DNA from: JAUWOY01 sp034431315
GTDB taxonomy: Bacteria > Chloroflexota > Anaerolineae > VGOG01
Assembly: GCA_034431315.1 (NCBI GenBank)
Contig: DAOUDK010000011.1
Coordinates: 1-50,935 of the forward strand
Direction of reading: 5' to 3'
DNA: 50,935 nucleotides
The notes under the pieces were generated by a model. That model was not told the origin of the DNA. It did not search any database and was given only the letters and a program-made list of their open reading frames with translations. How positions within the stretch are numbered: the stretch's first letter is position 1; every line of letters starts with the position of its first letter. The translations under genes and the position numbers were made by a program. Below are positions 9,801 to 16,252 of this stretch, one piece after another.

Positions 9801-10644
9801 CGGACAACAGTGCCTCCAGTCCTAACTCGCCGCTCACGCGCTGACCCACTTCATAGATCAGTGCGGCCTGAGCCGCCCGCCGCTGTGCCTCCTCTGTCGC
9901 CCGCACCCGCTCGGTGATGTCCCGAAAGACGAGTATCACCGCCTCTTCGGCGCCATAGGTTGTGGGCGCCAGATTGATCTCGAAATGGCGCATCTCGCCC
10001 AACGATGCCGACCGGACCAGGATCGGGAGGCGGGAGTAATCCCCTTCTCGCCATTTTCTGCTGCATTGACTGAGTGTCTGACAGGCCTGCTGTGTTAGGC
10101 CGTCAATACTGTGGAGCTTTCGACCAACCATCCTCTCTTCATCAGAACCCGTCAGTTCATACCAGGCGCGACTGGCTGCCAGAATCCTGTTTTCTATATT
10201 CACCACGACCACGGGATCGGGAATGGAGTTAAACAGCGTCTCCAGTCTTTCCATCTCAGATCTTTGCCTTTCGAGGTGCCTGGCCAAGAGAACATCCTCC
10301 AGACGCCGGGCAAAGATGGTGTAGAGGCGCCGCTTTTTATCTGTCACGGGATGAGCCTGCTCCATAAATAGTGTGCCCAGTTCACCCCGGTCGTCAAAGG
10401 CAAAGTGAAATTGATGGGACTCACTTTGCCCCATCTTCTTCGCTATATCTTCGGGGTGCCTGAATCCCCACGAGGCAGCCAGGCGACGCTTGTTCTTTGG
10501 TCCAAGGAAGAGCACAAAATGGCGCACGCCAAACAGCCTGGTCGCTTTTTCCCGCGCCTCTTCGGCCAAATCTGCTTCCGAATCCGAAAACGAGAGGGAC
10601 GAGATTTCGTAGAGAATTGCCAGTTCAGCGGTTGGTTGAGTCAT
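6802..10644 (-). CDS. Large hybrid sensor histidine kinase with two receivers and HPt
   Basis: 1280 residues from the ATG at 10644, which has GAGGA six bases ahead; a start at 10707 would add residues coded by a simple 'gcgtgaa' repeat. Domains in order: a GAF-like sensor (about 5-130), PAS (about 140-255), GAF (about 265-420), coiled coil, PAS (about 480-600), coiled coil, HisKA with H643 (MSHEIRTP), HATPase, receiver 1 (D936), receiver 2 (D1092) and a C-terminal HPt with H1225 (RAAHGMRG). No membrane helix, so it senses in the cytoplasm. It can run a full phosphorelay on its own and probably passes phosphate to the receiver downstream. It follows the FIST gene and ends the archaellum gene array. 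The linker before receiver 2 carries an inserted REP-like repeat (7551-7600). Confidence 0.95.
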   Translation of the reverse strand: MTQPTAELAILYEISSLSFSDSEADLAEEAREKATRLFGVRHFVLFLGPKNKRRLAASWGFRHPEDIAKKMGQSESHQFHFAFDDRGELGTLFMEQAHPVTDKKRRLYTIFARRLEDVLLARHLERQRSEMERLETLFNSIPDPVVVVNIENRILAASRAWYELTGSDEERMVGRKLHSIDGLTQQACQTLSQCSRKWREGDYSRLPILVRSASLGEMRHFEINLAPTTYGAEEAVILVFRDITERVRATEEAQRRAAQAALIYEVGQRVSGELGLEALLSEIVTAVRDAFDYHNVMLMLLDEGAKWLTMQSLAGGHADVFPRDLRLAMGKGMIGYAAASGETQVSGDVSKDPHYVHKAKEKTRSELAVPIKSGQQVIGVLDMQSDEFDTFDEIDVAAMETLSTQIATAIENARLYEVAQQELAERKRAEEALRKAHDELERRVEERTAELAKSNEQLRREITERKRAEEALRRVHAQNERLLASISSILIGVDENDRITQWSSAAERLFGMAAADAVGRPFQERVIRDIQWDWETVFRGISKYRENNHTTQLDDVHFRYPGGEEGLLGITISPIKGNQGTLWGFILLGADITKRRRAEEALRRAHDELEIRVQERTTELAEAKNAAEAANRAKSEFLARMSHEIRTPIHGIMGMTGLILDTWLTQEQREYLGMVNSSADSLLAIINDILDFSKIEAGRLELEEANFDLRTTVEQTAEAMALRAHEKGLDLICHIPPQVPTALVGDPGRLRQVLINLMDNAVKFTEQGEIAIQVEVEANREEAAELHFTVRDTGIGIPEDKQEVIFEVFRQADGSTTRRYGGTGLGLAISQQLVELMGGRIWAESRLGEGSTFHFTVELKKQARVRAAVARPAVAADLQGLLVLVIDDNATNRFILREMLTHWGMDVTEAEDGPTGLRELEQAKKTSRLFRLILMDKMMPGMDGFAVAEQIRHDPVLRDVIVMMLSSDSVHDDTARCREVGIATYLVKPIKQSELLDAILTVLGVAPEVKKEPEQVIPSTGLRRAQSSRSGHRPAAIEGPRLRILLAEDNFAGQLIARKTLEKMGHAVQIAGNGLEVLQMLEKGDFDLILMDVEMPEMDGLEATRAIREREAESDQHVPILAITAYAMKEDRERCLEAGMDGYLSKPVGPEELYGAIERFLSPARGLNSAPPVDLDAALEVVGGDRELLREAVGLFLEEDYPRQLKDLREGLERQDAQAVKRAAHGMRGALISFGGRAARDVALRLETMGREGDLRGAQGVLDELEVEVKRFAVFFEGRK
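7551..7600. repeat. REP-like repeat inserted in the kinase gene
   Basis: The plus strand holds tgtcctgagc, ggctcgactgagc and cgccgaag blocks, the same parts seen at 12571-12625 and 12694-12765. It is in frame and falls in the flexible linker between the two receiver domains. Confidence 0.6.
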
Positions 10645-10719
10645 AACTTCCTCGTGTTGCGTGAAGCGTGAAGCGTGAAATGCGACGGGTGATACGCTAT
10701 TGGTCATTGGTCATTGTTC

Positions 10720-11847
10720 TCAGCCCCCAACGGCGATCACCGTTGTCTTGTTGTGAAACAGCGGCACGTCGGCATAACTTCCTACTTCCCCGAAGGTCAG
10801 GCTGCCCAGTATCGGCACCTCCATCCCGATCGCTTCCCTGATGGCCTTCAGCTCTTTTTCAAACTCCTCGCCCATGAGCAGGCAGCGGGAGATACAGTCG
10901 AAGAGGAGGGCGAACTGCGGCCCGGCTACCCCTCGGGCAGCCACTTGCGCCACGCTGCGCGCCGTCTCAATCAGGCCCGCCACGTCCCCTTCCATCAGGT
11001 TGACTATCGCAGTCCGCGGAATCTCGGTCACAAAGTCAATGCTTCCATCCTCGTTCACCGCCAGAGGGTCGCGAATGAGATAGTTCCCGGAGATGTCCGG
11101 GATGCCCAGCGGATACCGCATCCCGTATTCGGCGAACTCGTCCACAGGGATTCCGCCGAGGCGCTCGGAGTAGACCTCAAAGGCTGGCCGTCCGTCAATT
11201 TCGAAGACCCTCTTTCCCTTCGCAGCGGTGGTGACCAGCGGATCTCCGGTGGGCTGCCAGCCGTGCCCTATGCCCGCCTGCACAGTGACGCCGTCCAGCA
11301 GCGCAACCGCCAGGGCATCGCTTGCCAGACCAGTTTCCGTGAACTGATAGGTCTTGAAGAACCTGAGGTTGTCGCCTGCGCCACCCCCGACGTATCTGAA
11401 CTCGGGGCCCATCGTGTTGTACAGGCCACGCACCACTTCGGAGATATTGGCCGCAAATCCATCGGGGAGAACGAAGACCGTTCCCTGGTCCAGGCCGCTG
11501 GCCAGCAGTTCCTCTCCTGCACGTCGTCCCGCGCCGCGCGGATCCGCGCTGAGCCCTCCCTGCAAAGAAGTCACAACTCGAAGCTCATCGCCGCTCAGCG
11601 TGCACACTCCCACACCCTGGCGGAACACCCCCTCTGCGGTGATGATCCCTCCTGCGCAGAACCCCACCATTCTGGAGTCTTCCACGACCTCTTTGACGGC
11701 TTCGTAAACCACTCCCTGGTCGTACTCGTCGGTGGTAAACAGGAGCGTCAAAGCGGGCTCACCCGAAGACTTGACGGCCTCTTCAGCGGCCATTCTACCG
11801 GCTCGACGCGAATCATCGAGCGTACTGTAAGCAATTCCGACTTTCAT
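10720..11847 (-). CDS. FIST domain sensor protein
   Basis: 375 residues with the FIST-N and FIST-C arrangement: an N-terminal domain with 'GIAYSTLDDSRRAGRMAAEEA' and 'GFCAGGIITAEG', and a C-terminal domain ending in a 'FDCISRCLLMGEEFEKEL' segment and 'LTFGEVG'. FIST is a predicted small-ligand sensor often encoded beside histidine kinases and chemotaxis genes. Two ATGs stand in tandem; 11847 is five bases from GGAGG and is preferred over 11850. It lies 75 nt upstream of the large hybrid kinase on the same strand, so a ligand signal is probably handed to that kinase. The leader holds a copy of its own ribosome site and start (11925-11946). Confidence 0.92.
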   Translation of the reverse strand: MKVGIAYSTLDDSRRAGRMAAEEAVKSSGEPALTLLFTTDEYDQGVVYEAVKEVVEDSRMVGFCAGGIITAEGVFRQGVGVCTLSGDELRVVTSLQGGLSADPRGAGRRAGEELLASGLDQGTVFVLPDGFAANISEVVRGLYNTMGPEFRYVGGGAGDNLRFFKTYQFTETGLASDALAVALLDGVTVQAGIGHGWQPTGDPLVTTAAKGKRVFEIDGRPAFEVYSERLGGIPVDEFAEYGMRYPLGIPDISGNYLIRDPLAVNEDGSIDFVTEIPRTAIVNLMEGDVAGLIETARSVAQVAARGVAGPQFALLFDCISRCLLMGEEFEKELKAIREAIGMEVPILGSLTFGEVGSYADVPLFHNKTTVIAVGG

Positions 11848-11924
11848 CATTTCCTCCTTTCGCCAGGTGATTAACTAGAGATGGTGAAGCTAAACGCCGT
11901 CGCCACTTCTGGTTCAGATTCACA

Positions 11925-11946
11925 CTTTCATCATTTCCTCCTTTCT
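11925..11946 (-). repeat. Duplicate of the FIST ribosome site and start codons
   Basis: On the minus strand GAAAGGAGGAAATGATGAAAGT occurs here and again at the true FIST start 85 bp downstream. Here it opens only a four-codon frame, M-M-K-V-stop. It is either scar of a duplication or a minimal leader peptide. The rest of 11851-12036 has no gene. Confidence 0.7.
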
Positions 11947-12036
11947 CTGCCTCTCCTTCCTTCGTAAGGTTCGCCGCGGAAAACTGAATGACCCTGCCGG
12001 TCAGCCGCTACGATTTGCACAGGGGTCTCACTCTAT

Positions 12037-12891
12037 TCAAAAGGGAAAGATCAGTAGAGTGGGGTTATAGACGAGAGTGATCGCCGCCCCTAAGCAGAGG
12101 AAGGGAGCGTAGGGCATGTAGCTCTCGAGCTCCTTAAGTTGGGTGAGGAGAAGGAACAGGGCCGCGACCCCACCTGCCAGGATGCCCAACGTCAGGGCCC
12201 ACACCACCTGGGGAAAACCAACCATCAACCCGATGAGAGCAGCCAGCTTGACATCGCCCGCGCCCATACCTCCCCGCCTCAACAGAGCCACTAACGAGAA
12301 AAAGGTCAGCCCCACTGCGCCACCCAGGAGAGTGGTGAGGGCATCCTCCCCAGGAGGCACGAAACGAAGGAGCAGCGCCACCACCGCGGCCGGGTAGATC
12401 AGCACATTCAAGACCAACTGGTATCTCAGGTCAATGACGGCGATGAGCAGTAAAAAGGAGCAGTAAGAAGTCAGTACGAGCAGTCTCCAGGATGGACCAA
12501 AACGCCCCCAGAGATAGGCGAACAGCAAGGCGCTGAAAAGCTCCACTGCAACCCTCGACCAGAACGATCGCGGCTCGACTGAGCCTGCCCTGAGCAGAGC
12601 CGAAGGGCTCGCCGAAGTCTGGAGACGAATCCAGCTTCTCCGAGATGTCAGCAGGTACCAGAGAGCAGGCCCTCCGCCGTGGCTCAGGGCGGGCCCTTCG
12701 ACAGGGCTCAGGACAGGCCCTTCGACGGAGCTCAGGACAGGCCCTTCGACGGAGCTCAGGACAGGCACGGGCTGGGAAGTGGATTCAGATGAAAGCGCCG
12801 CGTTGCTGGAGGCGAAGCGCGGCAGATAATCTCCCGCCCAGTTGATAAGACTTCCCACTAACAATCCCACTAAAGCGCATAGAAAAATCAT
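12037..12891 (-). CDS. Prepilin peptidase-like A24 protease of the archaellum array
   Basis: 284-residue polytopic aspartic protease of the type IV prepilin peptidase class. The N-terminus keeps the PilD motif (GSLINWAGDYLPR), and both catalytic aspartates are present: D154 in VIDLRYQLV and D213 in GMGAGDVKLA. The cytosolic loop that in PilD carries two CxxC pairs has none; instead about residues 38-75 are built from a 24-bp repeat (PVLSSVEG units). It overlaps the gene upstream by ATGA, so translation is coupled. Placed in the archaellum array it is the obvious candidate for processing the archaellins and ArlF/G, the job of ArlK/PibD in archaea, yet its sequence is of bacterial PilD descent. 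A normal PilD is encoded at 40853. Confidence 0.85.
   Translation of the reverse strand: MIFLCALVGLLVGSLINWAGDYLPRFASSNAALSSESTSQPVPVLSSVEGPVLSSVEGPVLSPVEGPALSHGGGPALWYLLTSRRSWIRLQTSASPSALLRAGSVEPRSFWSRVAVELFSALLFAYLWGRFGPSWRLLVLTSYCSFLLLIAVIDLRYQLVLNVLIYPAAVVALLLRFVPPGEDALTTLLGGAVGLTFFSLVALLRRGGMGAGDVKLAALIGLMVGFPQVVWALTLGILAGGVAALFLLLTQLKELESYMPYAPFLCLGAAITLVYNPTLLIFPF
12571..12625. repeat. REP-like repeat inside the A24 protease gene
   Basis: Contains ggctcgactgagcctgccctg and gagccgaagggctcgccgaag blocks, read in frame as part of the large loop. Related blocks occur at 7551 and 34371. Confidence 0.6.
12694..12765. repeat. Three tandem 24-bp repeats (VLSSVEG family)
   Basis: Units 12694-12717, 12718-12741 and 12742-12765 read cccttcgac(a/g)g(g/a)gctcaggacagg; a degenerate fourth unit precedes them at 12670-12693. 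On the minus strand they code for PVLSSVEG-like octapeptides inside the protease gene. Confidence 0.9.
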
Positions 12892-14474
12892 GGTTCAACC
12901 CCCCTTATCTCATAGATCAACCCAGGGGCCAGTGAAATACCCCTCTTGAGTTGATCGGCTATCTCTTTACCTTTCTCTAACACATCAAGTACGTCTACGT
13001 ACTTCAGGCTCTTGATGAGAGCTGCGAGATTAAGATCCACGTCTTCTTCCTCGTCGAAGGCATCCGCCAGGATGTCCGCTAACGCTGTTTCCAGTTCTGA
13101 TTGTTGGTGAGCTATCGGTCCGTCGTCGAACTGATCCCTAAGCTGCTGCATCTGTCCCAGTTGCTGCTGGAACTGGGCCATCATCTGTGTTGTATACTGC
13201 TGCATTTGTGCCAGTGCTGCTCCTGCTTGTGGCGAAATATTGGCTGGCAAATTGCCCTCTAACTGCTTAAACTGTTCCAACATTTGAACCATCTGCATTT
13301 GCATTTGTCCCATCTTCCCCTTCAATTGTTGCGGGGACAAACGGGGCATTTCTTCCTGCATCTGTCCTAGATTCCCCATCAAGAAGTCCACCTGGCCCAG
13401 CATTGGCGACATTAGTTGCTGCAGCTCTGGCGATTGTTCCTGCATACGTTTGAGTTGCTCCCGCACGCTTCCGAGCCAATCCTTCATTGGTGTCAGCATA
13501 CCCTGCGTTTGTTTCCGCGCTTGTTGTGGTGTCTCCGGCACCGCCTGTGCCATCTGCTGCATCTGTTCCATCTGCTGCTGCATCTGCGCCGCTTGTGGTG
13601 TCATCTGCTGCTGCATCTGCACCGCTTGTAATTCCTGCTGCTGTTCCATCTGCTGCTGCATCTGCACCGCTTGTAATTCCTGCTGCTGTTCCATCTGCTG
13701 CTGCATCTGCGCCGCTTGTAATTCCTTCTGCTGTTCCATCTGCTGCTGCATCTGCGCCGCTGGTGCTGCCACCTGTTGCTGCATCTGCGCCGCTGGTGGC
13801 GCCACCTGCTGCGGTTGGGGCTGCTGTACTCTGGGCTGCTGGGCCTCAATCTGCCGTTCTTGAGCCAACTGTTCTTCAGTAGTTGTCAACCATTCTTGAT
13901 CTAGTTCTTCCGGTCGTGTTCTACGCCGCTTTTTTCGAGCCTTCTCCGTGCCAACCTTCAAGACGCGAAGAGAAACGATGATGGCAGTTGCCACAACTGG
14001 CATCGGCACCGACAAAATGGCGCCCCAGATTACAGGCTGGCCTTGTACCTTGCGGGGAGAGGTTGAAGAAGAAGAAGAGAAAGCGATCTCAGTTGATGGG
14101 AGCGCGTTGGATGCTGGCAGCCTCAGCGCCGCCGCCAGTGCTGCTAACTGCTGGCTCTCCTGGGAGCCGCATGTCTGACACTGCATCGCAGCCAGGAGAT
14201 TAGCCAGAGCCTCAACATCCCAGCCAGCCAGGGCCTCCGTGGCCTGGGATACATCTTTGGTTTGCCAATACTCCTCTGCAACCAGGCTGACGTACTTAAC
14301 TTGATGTTCCGGGCGGAGGTCCCAGGGATCGGCGTCGCTCCATTCCACCGGCCAGAGCCACCAACCGAGAATCACCCAGCCCAGCAGCAGCCCAACTACG
14401 AAGACCAGTCCGATGATCGGACGTCGCAGTTCTTTGATGTAACCCGCACTTTTCACCATCTGTATCGTCTGCAT
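12888..14474 (-). CDS. Membrane protein with long Gln-rich coiled coil; candidate archaellum scaffold
   Basis: 528 residues from the ATG at 14474 (AGGGG upstream); an in-frame start at 14576 would translate repeat DNA. A first membrane helix at about 17-40 (IIGLVFVVGLLLGWVILGWW), an extracytoplasmic domain with a CxxC pair (QCQTCG), a second helix at about 148-172, a basic stretch (ARKKRRRTR), then a 300-residue Gln/Met-rich coiled coil with about four 15-residue repeats (QMQQQMEQQQELQ). The last 60 residues form an acidic helical domain. I know no family for it. It sits directly after ArlJ and overlaps the protease gene. Crenarchaeal ArlX, the ring scaffold around ArlH/ArlI, also joins a membrane anchor to a coiled coil, so an analogous role is possible but unproven. 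Confidence 0.8.
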   Translation of the reverse strand: MQTIQMVKSAGYIKELRRPIIGLVFVVGLLLGWVILGWWLWPVEWSDADPWDLRPEHQVKYVSLVAEEYWQTKDVSQATEALAGWDVEALANLLAAMQCQTCGSQESQQLAALAAALRLPASNALPSTEIAFSSSSSTSPRKVQGQPVIWGAILSVPMPVVATAIIVSLRVLKVGTEKARKKRRRTRPEELDQEWLTTTEEQLAQERQIEAQQPRVQQPQPQQVAPPAAQMQQQVAAPAAQMQQQMEQQKELQAAQMQQQMEQQQELQAVQMQQQMEQQQELQAVQMQQQMTPQAAQMQQQMEQMQQMAQAVPETPQQARKQTQGMLTPMKDWLGSVREQLKRMQEQSPELQQLMSPMLGQVDFLMGNLGQMQEEMPRLSPQQLKGKMGQMQMQMVQMLEQFKQLEGNLPANISPQAGAALAQMQQYTTQMMAQFQQQLGQMQQLRDQFDDGPIAHQQSELETALADILADAFDEEEDVDLNLAALIKSLKYVDVLDVLEKGKEIADQLKRGISLAPGLIYEIRGVEP

Positions 14475-14719
14475 CTCATACTTTTCCCCTGCTACGGAGG
14501 GGCGTCCTCGCCCCGATTTTATGGCCAGACTGCCCTTCGGCGGGGCGGGGACGCCCCTTGGTAGCGGTTTTAGCACGAAGTCCTTTGATATAATTCGAGC
14601 TTTTCACCATCTGTATCATCTGCATCTCATACTTTTCCCCTGCTACGGAGGGGCGTCCTCGCCCCGATTTTATGGCCAGACTGCCCTTCGGCGGGGCGGG
14701 GACGCCCCTTGGTAGCGGT
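14430..14719. repeat. 151-bp tandem duplication spanning a gene start
   Basis: About 14430-14568 and 14581-14719 are near-identical copies offset by exactly 151 bp. Each holds the ribosome site and first codons of the coiled-coil gene and an inverted repeat (ggggcgtcctcgcccc with its complement). The outer copy diverged in a few bases (atc for gtc). It fills the gap between ArlJ and the coiled-coil gene. Confidence 0.92.
14476..14625 (-). CDS. 49-codon upstream frame made by the duplication
   Basis: The duplicated start (ATG at 14625, same ribosome site AGGGGAAAAG) opens a 49-codon frame, beginning MQMIQMVKSSNYIKGL, whose TGA ends one base before the real ATG at 14474. Because the shift is 151 bp, it is out of frame with the gene. 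It resembles a leader ORF that could couple ribosomes onto the downstream gene; the peptide itself is probably meaningless. Confidence 0.45.
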   Translation of the reverse strand: MQMIQMVKSSNYIKGLRAKTATKGRPRPAEGQSGHKIGARTPLRSRGKV

Positions 14720-14725
14720 AACTCT

Positions 14726-16252
14726 TTACGTCGGCATCAGAGTGCCTATCATCGGAGGAAGAAAGATGAAGCCCAGTCCTGTTACGAACAGCAAAAGGGA
14801 CAGGTAGAAAGAAATCTTAAGAATGTGCCCCCCGTCGGCGGACATGATGGCGAAGGCATTGATTATAGTAAACAGGAGTACCATACTTATCGTCATTATA
14901 TGGAGCAATTGAATCTCAGCGCTGCCGAAGCTGAGCAGAGGGATGGACATGGCCATTGTTGCCATTGCCCCTGTCCCTTCTTGTCCAGCCGGCATAGCGG
15001 TCGCTAGCAGGGCCATGAATCTATCAATGACATCCATGATAATAATCATAAGCCCCCCAACAACAGCGTGCATTACTACGGTGAGCCAGGTGAAGACGCT
15101 GGTAGTAACCTTCCGCTTAGCTCGCAGCATAATGGTCTTCTCGGCGAAAAAGGAACAGAGGAGCCCAACCCTGCTCGGATCCGCTCCCAGATTTACCGCG
15201 TCCCTGAAAATGCCTACGGTCTCATATGACAGTTTGCTGCCCATTTCTAATCTGAATTTCCGCCAGCAGAGCCCAGTGAAAACACCGGCATTTAATCTAT
15301 GGCGCAGCCTCTCTGCATCCGGTCTTAAGGCCGGAAATGGGCTGAGATCAATCCTGTTCAGGGCCTCCGTGGTAGTTGTACTTGTTGTTGAGGCCATTGA
15401 TCCTAAAGAGCGAAGGAAGGGGCCGATCTCACTATCTTTGTTGTTTATGCGCGCGTCCCCCATATTGCTCACTATCCCCAGAGGGAGCAAAATGAGGGAT
15501 GCCACGATCAAGATCCATCCCAGTTCTACTTTCAACAGCGCCAGGAGGGCACAGACGACTAATGCTATTGGAGGAAGTATCTTGACGAGCTGACGAGCGA
15601 GGCGCTGGTACCTGGGACCTTCTTCCTTCGAAAAGAGGCCCCTGATCTCCTTGGGCGCCGCTCGGGATAAGATCCAGGCCCCCAGAACGGACGTAAGAAC
15701 GGCTATGAGCATCAACCCCGCCATCAGGCCGGTCCCCATCTTGTAGATCATGGTTGAAACCAGGTTGATGATCACGATCAACGAGGCCGAGATGGTAATG
15801 GAGGCGTAAGCATCGGTCCACTTCGTCAGGGATGATAAATCGCGCTCGTACTCGTTCTCGTAAACCCCTCCCTGCACCGTGGCTTCCTGGGCCAGGAAAA
15901 CGTCCTCTGGCTCCCCTGAGGTGAGGGCGTCGGAAAGGCGAAGCAAAAGGCTCCTCAGCTTCTCTGAGTGTATAGGTTCGCCAATTACGCGGCAGGCCTG
16001 GGCGTAGTTGTAACGCAAATTTTCGTGTAGCATCTGGATATCTTCGAAGTATTGGGCGGGGGCAGGAGGCAACTTAGCGGAGAGCTCGAAAAGCTTGTAC
16101 CTCGTGATCCCGCCTGCCGCTATGGCCGACATGTACGTGAGCTGGTAGAAGAGATCGTAGCCCGAAATCTCTGCGGCAAAGAACTTGGATCTCTTAAGGG
16201 CCTCAAAGGAGATTTTGTCTGTGCGCTTCTGAAAGAACTTTAAAAAACTCAT
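14726..16252 (-). CDS. arlJ: ArlJ archaellum membrane platform
   Basis: 508 residues from the ATG at 16252 (MSFLKFFQKRTD); an upstream TTG at 16291 is less likely. It belongs to the T2SF/ArlJ (FlaJ) family: two cytoplasmic helical domains, each followed by membrane helices. Helix groups lie near 160-215, 230-275 and 385-505 of the protein. ArlJ is the membrane anchor that ArlI drives during filament assembly and rotation. The start lies 50 nt inside the end of the arlI gene with AAGGAG 12 bases upstream, so the two are translated together. Length and I-J order are as in archaea. Confidence 0.9.
   Translation of the reverse strand: MSFLKFFQKRTDKISFEALKRSKFFAAEISGYDLFYQLTYMSAIAAGGITRYKLFELSAKLPPAPAQYFEDIQMLHENLRYNYAQACRVIGEPIHSEKLRSLLLRLSDALTSGEPEDVFLAQEATVQGGVYENEYERDLSSLTKWTDAYASITISASLIVIINLVSTMIYKMGTGLMAGLMLIAVLTSVLGAWILSRAAPKEIRGLFSKEEGPRYQRLARQLVKILPPIALVVCALLALLKVELGWILIVASLILLPLGIVSNMGDARINNKDSEIGPFLRSLGSMASTTSTTTTEALNRIDLSPFPALRPDAERLRHRLNAGVFTGLCWRKFRLEMGSKLSYETVGIFRDAVNLGADPSRVGLLCSFFAEKTIMLRAKRKVTTSVFTWLTVVMHAVVGGLMIIIMDVIDRFMALLATAMPAGQEGTGAMATMAMSIPLLSFGSAEIQLLHIMTISMVLLFTIINAFAIMSADGGHILKISFYLSLLLFVTGLGFIFLPPMIGTLMPT

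Noticed and set aside
10659..10679. GCGTGAA repeats near the kinase start as further copies of the heptamer control site
   Set aside because: The three units are directly tandem (7 bp), not 11-bp phased, and no -10 box lies at the required distance. It is simple repeat sequence.
12694..12765. CRISPR-like array
   Set aside because: The 24-bp units are directly adjacent without spacers, in frame in a gene, and no cas gene is near.
13450..13863. Cys- or Ala/Ser-rich frames on the plus strand
   Set aside because: They mirror the Gln-rich repeats of the coiled-coil gene; low-complexity shadows.
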